NCBI GenBank assembly: GCA_947492995.1
Contig: CANLOU010000002.1
Location: 908,380 to 972,379, forward strand
Length of the DNA stretch: 64,000 nt
Direction: 5' to 3'
Source: an uncultured Litoreibacter sp.
GTDB taxonomy: Bacteria; Pseudomonadota; Alphaproteobacteria; Rhodobacterales; Rhodobacteraceae
Under the pieces are notes generated by a model. That model was not told the DNA's origin. It saw only the letters and a list, made by a program, of their open reading frames with translations, and made no database searches. Positions 19,443-29,830 of the stretch are shown here, one piece after another. Position numbers and translations under genes: made by a program. Positions within the stretch are counted from its first letter, which is position 1; every line of letters begins with the position of its first letter.

Positions 19443-19730
19443 ATGCTTAACATCCAGACCCTAATGACAAATCTGCGCCGCCCCCGCCTTTTGGTCCGCG
19501 CAGCGCGCCACGGCCTGTCGGACTATGACCGGAAACGGGACCTGTCCCGAATGACCGGTCAAAGCCCGTCCGGCAATTCCAAATCCATTGTTGAAAATCT
19601 GATCGCGCAGGAAGAACAGCTGGAATCAGTGCGCAAATCCGGCGACGCCAGCTACCGGGTCGCCCAACATATCGAATTGCTGGTCGCATTGATGGCAGAA
19701 TGCCGGCTTTTGCCGCGCCGGCTGGCCTAG
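19443..19730 (+). CDS. DUF6477 family small protein
   Basis: A 95-residue protein with the family-like opening LRRPRLLVRAARHGLSDYDRKRDL and the end YRVAQHIELLVALMAECRLL. Function unknown. It is basic at the amino end and has no membrane segment. It ends in a 4-base convergent overlap with the MttB-family gene: the sequence CTAG at 19727-19730 supplies both stop codons. It is divergent from the DUF6456 gene. Confidence 0.72.
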   Translation: MLNIQTLMTNLRRPRLLVRAARHGLSDYDRKRDLSRMTGQSPSGNSKSIVENLIAQEEQLESVRKSGDASYRVAQHIELLVALMAECRLLPRRLA

Positions 19731-21268
19731 ATGAAGGCGTCTGGCATAGACTCTTTTTTCTGCCGGATATAGGCCTTCAACGCCTCGTCTGTAGAGGGGT
19801 CAAGATGCGGCTGCTGGTAGTCGGCAAGTTGTTTCTGGACGCGTTGTGCCGCAAGCGTTTGAGTGTCACGCGCGCCTTCCTCAGCCCAAGTCTCAAACGG
19901 CTTATAGTCAAATAAATCAGAGCGCCAGAAGGCGGCCTTAAAGTTGTTCTGCGTATGCTCACAGCCCAGATAGTGACCACCCGGGCCGACCTCTCGGATC
20001 GCCCCCATGGCTTGAGCCTCTTCGTCGACAGAGACCCCTTTCGCCAATCCATGCAATGCCCCCAACTGGTCGGCATCCATCACGAATTTCTCGAAAGAGG
20101 CAACCAGCCCGCCTTCAAGCCAACCACAGCCATGCAACATAAAGTTCACACCGGACATCAGCCCCATATTGAGCGAATTCGCCGTCTCATAGGCCGCCTG
20201 CGCATCTGGCAATTTCGACCCGCAGAATGATCCGGCGGACCGGTAAGGCAAGTTCAACCGGCGCGCCAACTGCCCTGCGCCATAGGTAATCAAGGACGCC
20301 TCCGGCGTGCCAAAAGTGGGCGCTCCCGAATTCATGTCAATTGACGTCACAAACGCCCCGAATATCACCGGCGCACCGGCACGGATCAGCTGTGAATAGG
20401 CCACGCCGGCCAGCACTTCCGCCAGAACTTGCGTCAACGTACCGGCAACGGACACCGGCGCCATGGCCCCACCCACGATAAAGGGCGACACGATGCAGGC
20501 CTGATTGGCTTTTGCGTAGACTTCCAACGCCCCCATCATGATCGAATCGAATGTCATGGGTGAATTGATGTTGATGAGCGAGGTCATCACGGTGCGGTCA
20601 TTCAGGCCGCCAAACAGGATATCGCACATATCGACCGAATCTTGCGCCCGTTCCGGCTCGGTCACCGACCCCATGAACGGTTTGTCACTGAGCGACATAT
20701 GCGCGTATAGCATGTCCAAATGGCGTTTATTGACCGGCACATCGGTCGGCTCGCAAACGGTGCCGCCCGAATGGTGCAGCCATTTCGACATGTAGCCCAG
20801 CTTCACAAAATTCTGAAAATCCGCGATTGTTGCATAGCGCCGACCGCCATCCACGTCGCGCACAAAGGGTGGCCCGTAGACAGGAGCGATCACCAGATTA
20901 GGCCCCCCGATCTCGACATTGCGTTCTGGATTGCGGGCGTGTTGCGTAATCATCGACGGCGCAGTTGCGCATAATTTGCGAGCGAGCCCGCGTGGGATGC
21001 GCACCCGTTCCCCGTCCACATCCGCGCCAGCGTCGCGCCAAAGATCAAGCGCCGCAGGATTGTCGACAAAGCTTACGCCAATTTCTTCCAGCACTGTCTC
21101 TGCATTGGCTTCAATCACTTGCAGGGCCTCTTCGTTGAGGACCTCGAAGTTGGGGATGTTGCGTTCGATATATTTGGCGGTCTCGACGCTGACGGCGGTG
21201 CGTTCAGCGCGGCGGGCCGCTCCGCCGCCGCCACGGGCCCGGCGTCTTGGTGCTGCTGTCTCGGTCAT
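19727..21268 (-). CDS. Trimethylamine methyltransferase (MttB) family protein, non-pyrrolysine type
   Basis: A 513-residue MttB-superfamily protein. The family segments APVYGPPFVRDVDGGRRYAT, YAHMSLSDKPFMGSVTEP, and MHGCGWLEGGLVASFEKFVMD are clear. No in-frame stop interrupts it, so it lacks the pyrrolysine of archaeal MttB. Characterised non-pyrrolysine relatives (MtgB-type) demethylate glycine betaine and other quaternary amines to a corrinoid protein. No corrinoid protein is encoded next to it, so substrate and acceptor are open. The ATG at 21268 is followed by a basic low-complexity head rich in Arg and Gly. It might supply C1 units to the serine cycle encoded elsewhere in the window. Confidence 0.85.
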   Translation of the reverse strand: MTETAAPRRRARGGGGAARRAERTAVSVETAKYIERNIPNFEVLNEEALQVIEANAETVLEEIGVSFVDNPAALDLWRDAGADVDGERVRIPRGLARKLCATAPSMITQHARNPERNVEIGGPNLVIAPVYGPPFVRDVDGGRRYATIADFQNFVKLGYMSKWLHHSGGTVCEPTDVPVNKRHLDMLYAHMSLSDKPFMGSVTEPERAQDSVDMCDILFGGLNDRTVMTSLININSPMTFDSIMMGALEVYAKANQACIVSPFIVGGAMAPVSVAGTLTQVLAEVLAGVAYSQLIRAGAPVIFGAFVTSIDMNSGAPTFGTPEASLITYGAGQLARRLNLPYRSAGSFCGSKLPDAQAAYETANSLNMGLMSGVNFMLHGCGWLEGGLVASFEKFVMDADQLGALHGLAKGVSVDEEAQAMGAIREVGPGGHYLGCEHTQNNFKAAFWRSDLFDYKPFETWAEEGARDTQTLAAQRVQKQLADYQQPHLDPSTDEALKAYIRQKKESMPDAFI

Positions 21269-21440
21269 GGGTCGGGTCCCCGCTTGGAATGTGCTGCAAG
21301 ACTGATAGCGGTCCACCCCGCTTGCCCATTGGTAGAAACCGCCCCCTGCGACCAGAAAACGACATTGGCCAAGCAATTTTCTTCGCCGAAGAAAATTCGC
21401 CCCGCTTGCACCCGCGACACGTTGGGCCTAAGCCGTGCTC

Positions 21441-23000
<1,560 letters not shown>

Positions 23001-23003
23001 CCC

Positions 23004-23684
23004 GTGTTAGCGGCTGCACGCAGAATTGCCGTGTTTGGCGTTCTGGCACTCGTACTGAGTTGCATTGCCATCTACGCATTCGCGCTGCTGCACCCGGCAC
23101 TGCCACCAGCGCAGGCACCCAAATCTGATCTTATCGTCGTGTTGGGAGCCGGAATGGACCCTGACGGCACGCTCCATCGCTCATCCATTCTGAGGGTCGA
23201 GGCGGGTGTCGCGCTTTGGAAGGCCGGGGCCGCGCCCCGGGTGCATTTCACCGGCGGCATGGGCAAGCCGGGTGGCCCATCGGCAGGCAGCCAGATGGCC
23301 GCCTTGGCACAAAGCCTTGGTGTGCCGGAAAACCTGACGTCTTATGAGACACGGTCGTTATCCACATTGCAAAACGCCTTGTTTTCGCAACCCTTCATTT
23401 CCGATGCTGACCACATCAGATTGGTGACGGAGGGTTTCCACCTGCCCCGCAGTTGGGTCAGCTTCAAATGGGCCGCTTGGCACTATGGCATAAGACGACC
23501 CAAAATATCGCTGACGCATTCAGAACGCCTGCGCGCCGAGTCGCCCGGCGCGCGTCTGCCGAAACTGACAATGGTCTTGCGTGAAACAGGCGCATTTTGG
23601 TTCAATGGCCTGCGCCTTGCCGCGTTTGAGTTGGGCGGCTTAGTGGGCATCCCAATGGAGGAACGTGCGCCATGGTTAGACTAA
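23004..23684 (+). CDS. YdcF/ElyC-family (DUF218) membrane protein
   Basis: A 226-residue protein with an amino-terminal membrane anchor (residues 6-30) and a DUF218 domain: DLIVVLGAGMDPDGTLHRSSILRVEAG, FTGGMGKPG, ETRSLSTLQNALFS and RLVTEGFHLPRS. Relatives include SanA and ElyC, which affect envelope and peptidoglycan metabolism. The GTG start at 23004 follows the guaA stop directly and the 3' end overlaps the next gene by 13 bases, consistent with an operon. Function here is not known. Confidence 0.8.
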   Translation: MLAAARRIAVFGVLALVLSCIAIYAFALLHPALPPAQAPKSDLIVVLGAGMDPDGTLHRSSILRVEAGVALWKAGAAPRVHFTGGMGKPGGPSAGSQMAALAQSLGVPENLTSYETRSLSTLQNALFSQPFISDADHIRLVTEGFHLPRSWVSFKWAAWHYGIRRPKISLTHSERLRAESPGARLPKLTMVLRETGAFWFNGLRLAAFELGGLVGIPMEERAPWLD

Positions 23685-24040
23685 TTGCCGTCCTCATTGC
23701 CGCCCTCGCATTGCCGGCCATCGCGGAAGATGCGTTGCCGCCGCTGGCCTGCGAAGGCAACGGCCCAGACTGGCAACTTGGAATTTTTGGCGACCAAGCG
23801 CAGTTCACCTTTGATGGCGCGCAGATTGAGATGACGATCCCACAACGCACTCAGGCCGAAAACGCACCGTTCCCAATAGCATTGACCCTAGTGGCGCGCA
23901 GCGACACGGCAATCGTCATTTTGAATGAGCGCCAATGCGACACGGATTTTGTGACATCCTTCCCAATCGAGACCAACATCCTGACCCAAAAGGGTGAAAC
24001 CCCGGTCATCCTGCGTGGTTGCTGCACCGTTGCTGAATAG
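23672..24040 (+). CDS. Exported protein of unknown function
   Basis: A 122-residue protein with a signal peptide (MVRLIAVLIAALALPAIAED). The mature part starts PPLACEGNGPDWQL, a pattern of the COG3650-type exported proteins I recall, and has four cysteines including CC near the end (LRGCCTVAE), probably disulfide-bonded. No function can be assigned. The start overlaps the upstream YdcF-like gene by 13 bases; the stop abuts the convergent metallopeptidase-like gene. Confidence 0.65.
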   Translation: MVRLIAVLIAALALPAIAEDALPPLACEGNGPDWQLGIFGDQAQFTFDGAQIEMTIPQRTQAENAPFPIALTLVARSDTAIVILNERQCDTDFVTSFPIETNILTQKGETPVILRGCCTVAE

Positions 24041-24670
24041 CTAACGCAACGCGTTGGTTAACAATTCTGAACCAAACTCCCCGACCGCGCAGGCCGACAG
24101 ATCACCCTTCAGCCCAATATCCAACCATTCCTGCCGCGCGGCAGTACCGATGGAGACTTTGGGCCCGACTGAAAGCGGGTCCCTGCCCCAATGGCTGCCT
24201 GTCATCGGCTCGTGGTGGTAATGATCTTCCATTTGAAAGCTCGTGAAACCCGCCTTCGCCATGATGACGCCCGCGATGCATTCGACCTGCCGCGTTACCC
24301 AACCGCGCAGCTTCTCTTCTTCTTCTGGCCGGGCGCGGATTTCACGCAAAGCCACATCCGCCACCCCGTGTCGGATTTGAATGGCGTGGCCCATGACATG
24401 GGCCTGCTCGTATGCGCCGGAGGGGGTCACCATGAAGTTGTCGCGCAGCAGAATTACATTCTGCGTGGCGCAATAAGCCACGAAAGGGTTTACGCTTTCA
24501 TCGGCTCCACACACGCCCAGCATACGAGGGACGCGCCTCAAAGGCGGCACGTCCTTGAACAGCTTGTCGGCAGTTGCATGGATCGGCGCAGGCACGGCGT
24601 CACCCGTGCTCTCTGCCACGGCAGCCGACGCAAAAACGGCCAAAAGCGCGAAGACAATTCCCAATCGCAT
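24041..24670 (-). CDS. Exported YpfJ-like putative zinc metallopeptidase, catalytic Glu absent
   Basis: A 209-residue protein with a signal peptide ending near AVAES. It aligns by eye to the YpfJ/neutral zinc metallopeptidase family: CGADESVNPFVAYC, EQAHVMGHAIQIRHG and the downstream QVECIAGVIMAKAG. In the family the motif is HExxH; here it is H91-V-M-G-H95, so the zinc-binding histidines remain but the general-base glutamate is replaced by valine. It is probably not an ordinary active protease. It is divergent from the EamA transporter gene and convergent with the small exported protein gene. Confidence 0.6.
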   Translation of the reverse strand: MRLGIVFALLAVFASAAVAESTGDAVPAPIHATADKLFKDVPPLRRVPRMLGVCGADESVNPFVAYCATQNVILLRDNFMVTPSGAYEQAHVMGHAIQIRHGVADVALREIRARPEEEEKLRGWVTRQVECIAGVIMAKAGFTSFQMEDHYHHEPMTGSHWGRDPLSVGPKVSIGTAARQEWLDIGLKGDLSACAVGEFGSELLTNALR

Positions 24671-24733
24671 TGCAATCCTCTTGAGTTAGGCACAAGGCTA
24701 CGCAGAGATTTTGCAATTCACCAGAGCGAAGAT

Positions 24734-25615
24734 TTGTCCGACACGTCCCAACCTTTGAAGGCCGCGCTGTGGATGCTGGGGGCCATCGTATCGTTTTCCG
24801 CAATGGCCGTGGCAGGTCGCGCGGTGGCTGCGGAACTAGATACGTTCGAGCTTATGATGTACCGCTCCTTTATTGGCATAGCCCTGGTGGTTGGCATAGG
24901 GGCCGCCACAGGGCATTTGCGTGACATCCGCGTCACCAACATGCCGCTGCATATCGCGCGCAACCTGTCTCATTTTGCGGGGCAGAATTTCTGGTTTGCC
25001 GCCATTACCATGATCCCACTGGCGCAAGTGATCGCGTTGGAGTTCACCTCCCCAATCTGGATCGCGCTGCTTGCCCCCATCTTTCTGGCCGAAAAGCTGA
25101 CCCGGCTGCGTATGCTGGTTGCGGTTCTGGGCTTCATTGGCGCCATGATCGTTGCGCGGCCCGACTTTTCGAATGTCGAGGTCGGCGTGCTATTCGCCTT
25201 GAGCGCCGCCATTGGGTTTGCGGGCTCTGCCATCTTCACGAAGCTGCTGACGCGTAAAGAGAAGATCACCTCCATCCTGTTTTGGCTGACCGTCATGCAG
25301 GCGGTTTTTGGGGTGGTTTGCTCGGCCTATGACGGCGACGTCGCAATCCCATCGGCACCGCTGCTGCCGTGGGTGGTGTTGGTGTCGGTCACCGGGCTGG
25401 CCGCCCATTTTTGCCTGACGACCGCATTGGCCCACGCCCCTGCAACAATCGTGATGCCTTTTGATTTTGCCCGTCTGCCGGTGATCGCCCTGATCGGTGT
25501 CTGGCTCTATGCAGAGGCACTGGAATGGCCGGTGATATTGGGCGCTTGCATCATTTTTGGTGCAAATTATCTGAACATTGCCGCCGAAAACCGCCGGCTA
25601 AAGGCCCCCGTATAA
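24734..25615 (+). CDS. DMT-superfamily (EamA) transporter
   Basis: A 293-residue inner-membrane protein with ten hydrophobic segments in two EamA repeats. The first repeat contains ALEFTSPIWIALLAPIFLAEKLT and the second ends ATIVMPFDFARLPVIALIGVWLY. Substrate unknown; related proteins export metabolites or riboflavin/S-adenosylmethionine-like compounds, which cannot be told apart here. The start is uncertain: no ATG precedes the first helix, so a TTG at 24734 (LSDTSQPLK) is proposed; an ATG at 24773 would cut into it. Confidence 0.78.
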   Translation: MSDTSQPLKAALWMLGAIVSFSAMAVAGRAVAAELDTFELMMYRSFIGIALVVGIGAATGHLRDIRVTNMPLHIARNLSHFAGQNFWFAAITMIPLAQVIALEFTSPIWIALLAPIFLAEKLTRLRMLVAVLGFIGAMIVARPDFSNVEVGVLFALSAAIGFAGSAIFTKLLTRKEKITSILFWLTVMQAVFGVVCSAYDGDVAIPSAPLLPWVVLVSVTGLAAHFCLTTALAHAPATIVMPFDFARLPVIALIGVWLYAEALEWPVILGACIIFGANYLNIAAENRRLKAPV

Positions 25616-25710
25616 ACCATTCCCTAACGTCATCTGTGAGATTTAAGACACGATTGGGACCCCTTGGCGCAAATTCAAGGGGGTTAGGTGCTCTGACGCA
25701 GGGTCACAAA

Positions 25711-25740
25711 TTGACGCAGTTTCCAAACCGCCGCTATTTT
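25711..25740 (+). promoter_or_regulatory. Candidate promoter of the FadL-like porin gene
   Basis: TTGACG at 25711-25716 and TATTTT at 25735-25740 are separated by 18 bases, a plausible housekeeping promoter. The coding start at 25781 is preceded by GGGAGGGA. The upstream gene's stop is 95 bases away. Confidence 0.45.
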
Positions 25741-25780
25741 AGTCGCAAGCTCTATTTCACGTCTTCGGGAGGGACGCCCC

Positions 25781-26920
25781 ATGAACCGCATCACCACAGC
25801 CGCCGCCATGCTGGCCGCTACCACATCCATTGCATCTGCTGGCGGGATCGACCGCTCCAATCAATTCCTTGGGCCATTGTTTGAAGCAGGCGGCGCATCT
25901 GGCAGCTACGCTCAACTGAGCTTTGGCTTCATTCAGCCAGAGGCGAACGCGCCGAACCTTGGTGTCAGCGGGTCGCTCACCGACTACAATTCTGTTGGTC
26001 TGGCCTACAAAACCGACTTCAACGACAAGCTCAGCTTCGCGCTGATCGTTGAAGAGCCCTATGGCGCGGATATCCGCTATGCAACGGCCTCGGTCTTTTC
26101 TGGTGGTGGTGCCTCCGTGAGCTCCGAGCAGATCACTGGCGTTTTGCGCTACAAGTTCAATGACAACTGGTCCGTGCATGGTGGTATCCGCGCGCTGCAG
26201 GCTGATGGCCTGATTGACACATTCGTCGCGGCTCCGGTCCCGGGCGGCGTCGCGCCGATCAGCGTCACCGCAGATGGCAGCTTCGGCTTCGGTGGCCTTG
26301 TTGGTGTCGCTTATGAGCGCCCCGACATCGCGCTGCGCGTCGCGCTGACATATAACAGCGCCATTGACGTGGATTTTGACGGAACTGAAACGGTTTTTGG
26401 CGACGCCGCCCGCACAATCGTCGCGGCAACTGGTGCGACCAACTTCACGGTTGAATTCCCGGAGAGCATCAACCTTGAGTTCCAGACCGGCATTGCAGAA
26501 GACACGCTGCTGTTCGGTTCGGTGCGTCACGCCTTCTACGACGGCTTCAACCTGACAGCGCCCGCAAACACCGCAATCTTCGGCGGCGGCCTGGGAGCCA
26601 CTCGTTACGTGAACTTCACAAGTGACACGACGACGTTCACCCTTGGTGTGGGTCGCCGGTTTAACGAAAACTGGTCCGGCACCGTCAGCATCACCCACGA
26701 GGACGAGGGCACCGTGCCGTCGACAACCGCCTTGGCACCAACAACCGGCTTCACAAGCCTATCGCTTGGCGCACGTTACACGCAAGATGCGTGGACCATT
26801 TCGGGTGGCGTCAGCTACACCAACCTCGGCAACCAGCTGGTGAACTCCCCTGCAGGTGTCGCCAACTTCAACGACAACAAGGTTGTCGCTGCTGGGCTGC
26901 GCTTTGGGTACAACTTCTAA
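25781..26920 (+). CDS. FadL/OmpP1-family outer-membrane protein
   Basis: A 379-residue beta-barrel protein. The signal peptide ends around ASAGG (residue 20). The mature protein begins GIDRSNQFLGPLFEAGG, has alternating strand patterns such as SVGLAYKTDFNDKLSFALIVEEPYG, and ends in an aromatic residue after FGYNF, the classic outer-membrane signature. The family transports long-chain fatty acids and other hydrophobic compounds. It stands alone with its own promoter and terminator. Confidence 0.88.
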   Translation: MNRITTAAAMLAATTSIASAGGIDRSNQFLGPLFEAGGASGSYAQLSFGFIQPEANAPNLGVSGSLTDYNSVGLAYKTDFNDKLSFALIVEEPYGADIRYATASVFSGGGASVSSEQITGVLRYKFNDNWSVHGGIRALQADGLIDTFVAAPVPGGVAPISVTADGSFGFGGLVGVAYERPDIALRVALTYNSAIDVDFDGTETVFGDAARTIVAATGATNFTVEFPESINLEFQTGIAEDTLLFGSVRHAFYDGFNLTAPANTAIFGGGLGATRYVNFTSDTTTFTLGVGRRFNENWSGTVSITHEDEGTVPSTTALAPTTGFTSLSLGARYTQDAWTISGGVSYTNLGNQLVNSPAGVANFNDNKVVAAGLRFGYNF

Positions 26921-26944
26921 AACCATCATCTGGCTTTGATACAG

Positions 26945-26973
26945 ACGCCCCGCCCTCAACGGCGGGGCGTTTT
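26945..26973 (+). terminator. Rho-independent terminator after the FadL-like gene
   Basis: A ten-base-pair GC-rich stem (ACGCCCCGCC/GGCGGGGCGT) with a six-base loop and a following TTTT, 24 bases after the stop. Confidence 0.9.
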
Positions 26974-27040
26974 GCATTTCTGGCATAAAGCCGCAAGTTT
27001 CGGGTCGCAACTTTATGACGATTGGCTTTAGCTGCCCGTC

Positions 27041-27952
27041 ATGACGCCACAAAAATCCCTTTCTGCGCGCGCGTGGTTCGAACTGCTCCTGCTATCTGCG
27101 ATCTGGGGCGCGTCGTTCCTCTCCATTCGGGTGGCCTTGGACGAGGTGCCGGTGATGACAGCCGTCGCGCATCGCGTGTTCTGGGCTGCGTTGATCCTGT
27201 GGGCCTATGTCTTGATCCGCCGTATTCCGGTGCCGCGTGATCCAAGGCTTTGGGGCGCATGTTTGGTGATGGGCCTTCTTAACAACGCTATCCCCTTTAC
27301 CCTTATGGCTTGGGGACAGCTTCATATCGAAACCGGGCTGACTTCCATCTTCAACGCAGCAACAGCGATATTTGGGGTGGTTGTGGCCTCTATCATCTTT
27401 GCCGATGAGCGGCTGACCCCAAACCGGATCATCGGCGTGCTAATAGGCTTTGCAGGCGTGACAGTTGCGATTGGGTTGGAGAACCTCACCCAATTCGACC
27501 TGCGCTCTATGGCGCAGATCGCCATATTGCTGGGGACAGTGTCCTACGCTTTCGCAGGCGCCTGGGCGCGGGCCAAGATGTCATCCCTGCCCCCACAGCT
27601 TGCCGCGGCGGGTATGTTGACCGGGTCTACGATCATCATGGTCCCGTTGGCATTTATTGTGGATGGCGCACCAGTTATGGCGCTGCAAACCGACACGATC
27701 CTTGCCATCGGCTATTACGCCATCATCGCCACGGCGGGCGCCTATCTGCTGTACTACCGCGTGCTGGCTATGGCCGGGTCCGGCAACCTGATGCTGTGCA
27801 CACTTCTGGTGGCCCCCGTCGCGATCATCCTCGGCGTGTTGGTCCGCAACGAAACACTCAGCCCACAAGCGCTGGCGGGCTTCGGGCTGCTGGCCCTTGG
27901 CCTGCTGATACTTGATGGTCGCATCTTCGTGCTTTTGCGCAAATCACACTAG
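27041..27952 (+). CDS. DMT-superfamily (EamA) transporter
   Basis: A 303-residue inner-membrane protein with ten hydrophobic segments in two repeats, e.g. LLLLSAIWGASFLSIRVAL and GLTSIFNAATAIFGVVVASI. This is the second EamA transporter in the window, only distantly similar to the one at 24734. Substrate unknown. ATG at 27041 with a purine-poor upstream region. Confidence 0.85.
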   Translation: MTPQKSLSARAWFELLLLSAIWGASFLSIRVALDEVPVMTAVAHRVFWAALILWAYVLIRRIPVPRDPRLWGACLVMGLLNNAIPFTLMAWGQLHIETGLTSIFNAATAIFGVVVASIIFADERLTPNRIIGVLIGFAGVTVAIGLENLTQFDLRSMAQIAILLGTVSYAFAGAWARAKMSSLPPQLAAAGMLTGSTIIMVPLAFIVDGAPVMALQTDTILAIGYYAIIATAGAYLLYYRVLAMAGSGNLMLCTLLVAPVAIILGVLVRNETLSPQALAGFGLLALGLLILDGRIFVLLRKSH

Positions 27953-28003
27953 CCGCGTCTTGCCTGCGCCGCTAACTAGGATGCGGGGCGAAGGAGATGC
28001 ACG

Positions 28004-28864
28004 ATGAGATACACATCCGGCAAAGACTGGCTGAATGCCAAATCCAAACGGGTGCTGTTTTTTGGCATGTCTGGCCTAGGGAAAACGCATGTTTCCAACA
28101 TGTTACGCGCCTCAGGGGAGTGGTTTCATTACTCGGCCGACTACCGAATCGGCACGCGCTATATGGGCGAATACATCACCGACAACTTCAAGCGCCGCGC
28201 CATGGAGGACCCGTTTCTAGCGGAGCTGTTGCGGTCTGACAGTATCTACATCGCCTCCAACCTAACGTTTGATGACCTGTCGCCCTTGTCCACCTATCTG
28301 GGCAAGCCCGGTGATCCGGAAAAAGGTGGCCTGCCATTTGAAGAGTATCAAAAGCGTCAAGCCCAGCACCATATTGCCGAGGTTTCTGCGCTTTATGACA
28401 CCGCGCATTTCATCACGCGCGCCAAGGATCTTTACGCCTATGACAATTTCGTCTGCGACAGCGGCGGATCAACCTGCGAGGTCGTGGACCCTTTCGACAA
28501 AGACGACGCATTGCTGAGCGCGCTTGCGCAGGATCACCTTATGGTGTGGATCGAAGGCTCCCCCGAGCATGAGGCCGAACTTGTTCGGCGGTTCAAACGC
28601 GCGCCGAAACCAATGTGTTACCGGCCCGAGTTTTTGGCCAATATCTGGGATGAATATCTGAACAAAAACAATGTGAAAGAAGGCGACGTTGATCCAAATG
28701 ACTTTGTCACATTCACCTATGCCCGCGCCATACAGCAGCGCCAGCCCCGTTACCAAGCCATGTACGAGAATTTCGGGGTGAAGGTGTCACATACCGATTT
28801 GGCAAAATGTGTCAGCCCTGACGGTCTCGATCAGTTGATCGCTCACACTCTTGGCAATGGCTGA
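28004..28864 (+). CDS. P-loop ATPase of unknown function
   Basis: A 286-residue soluble protein with a Walker A motif FFGMSGLGKTHVSNML at residues 20-35. A kinase-like layout follows (ADYRIGTRYMGEYITDNF, CDSGGSTCEVVDPFDKDD, LMVWIEGSPEHEAELVRRF). I recognise it as a conserved alphaproteobacterial ATPase-like protein but know no activity. The short P-loop kinase-like organisation suggests a small-molecule or nucleotide kinase. ATG at 28004 with GAAGGAGA upstream. metA starts 45 bases after its stop on the same strand. Confidence 0.7.
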   Translation: MRYTSGKDWLNAKSKRVLFFGMSGLGKTHVSNMLRASGEWFHYSADYRIGTRYMGEYITDNFKRRAMEDPFLAELLRSDSIYIASNLTFDDLSPLSTYLGKPGDPEKGGLPFEEYQKRQAQHHIAEVSALYDTAHFITRAKDLYAYDNFVCDSGGSTCEVVDPFDKDDALLSALAQDHLMVWIEGSPEHEAELVRRFKRAPKPMCYRPEFLANIWDEYLNKNNVKEGDVDPNDFVTFTYARAIQQRQPRYQAMYENFGVKVSHTDLAKCVSPDGLDQLIAHTLGNG

Positions 28865-28909
28865 CCTGCAGCCTACCTAAACGCTTCAAACCTATAGAAA
28901 GTGCATTCG

Positions 28910-29830
28910 ATGCCAATCCGCCTGCCCTCCACCCTGCCCGCCTTCAAGGTTTTGAAGGGCGAAGGCGTGATGGTGATGGGACTGAAAGAAGCGGATCGTC
29001 AGGACATCCGCCCGCTTAAGATTGCCCTGCTGAACCTGATGCCCAAGAAGATTCAGACGGAAAACCAATTCGCAAGGCTGATTGGCGCGACACCGCTGCA
29101 AATTGACCTGACGCTTATCCGCATGTCTGAGCATCAGACCAAGAACACCGCTGCCGAACACATGGCCGAGTTTTATCGCCCGTTCCAAGACGTCAAAGGC
29201 GAAAAGTTCGACGGCCTTATCATCACTGGCGCGCCCATCGAACATATGCCGTTCGAGGACGTGACCTATTGGGACGAATTGCTTGAAGTGATGGCCTGGA
29301 CCCAGACGCATGTGCACGCTACGTTTGGGGTGTGCTGGGGCGCTATGGCGATGCTCAAGCACTTCCACGCAGTTGAAAAGCACATGCTGCCGGCTAAGTC
29401 CTTTGGCTGCTTTAGACAGTCGAACCTTGCCAAGGCTTCCCCGTTGCTGAACGGATTCTCTGATGAATGTGTGATCCCTGTGTCGCGTTGGACCGAAGTT
29501 CGGCAGACGGAAATTGACGCTGCCGGGAACGGATTGAAGACGCTGCTGGGCAGCGCCGACACTGGCCCCTGCCTGATCGAAGACCCAGCCCATCGGGCGC
29601 TCTATATCTTCAATCACTTTGAGTATGACAGCGACACGTTAAAGCAGGAATATGACCGCGACATCGCGGCGGGGACGCCGATCAACGTGCCGCTGAATTA
29701 CTACCCAGACGACGATCCAACAAACAAGCCGTCCAACAGGTGGCGCAGCCACGCGCATCTGCTTTATGGCAACTGGATCAACCAGATTTATCAAACCACC
29801 CCCTATGACATGGAGCAAATCGGTGCGTAA
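28910..29830 (+). CDS. metAA: Homoserine O-acyltransferase (probably acetyl-transferring)
   Basis: First committed step of methionine synthesis. A 306-residue MetA-family protein with the nucleophile in FGVCWGAMA and the conserved [15 protein letters not shown]. In the acyl-specificity position of this family the sequence reads ITGAPIE: a glutamate here is known to favour acetyl-CoA, a glycine (as in E. coli) succinyl-CoA. Hence acetyltransferase is the more likely activity, although MetA names are often used. The ATG at 28910 is preferred to a GTG at 28901. The following lipoprotein hydrolase gene overlaps its 3' end. Confidence 0.92.
   Translation: MPIRLPSTLPAFKVLKGEGVMVMGLKEADRQDIRPLKIALLNLMPKKIQTENQFARLIGATPLQIDLTLIRMSEHQTKNTAAEHMAEFYRPFQDVKGEKFDGLIITGAPIEHMPFEDVTYWDELLEVMAWTQTHVHATFGVCWGAMAMLKHFHAVEKHMLPAKSFGCFRQSNLAKASPLLNGFSDECVIPVSRWTEVRQTEIDAAGNGLKTLLGSADTGPCLIEDPAHRALYIFNHFEYDSDTLKQEYDRDIAAGTPINVPLNYYPDDDPTNKPSNRWRSHAHLLYGNWINQIYQTTPYDMEQIGA

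Noticed and set aside
28865..28909. SAM-II riboswitch before metA
   Set aside because: The 45-base gap is too short and I could not find the conserved pseudoknot pairing; the upstream gene ends just before.
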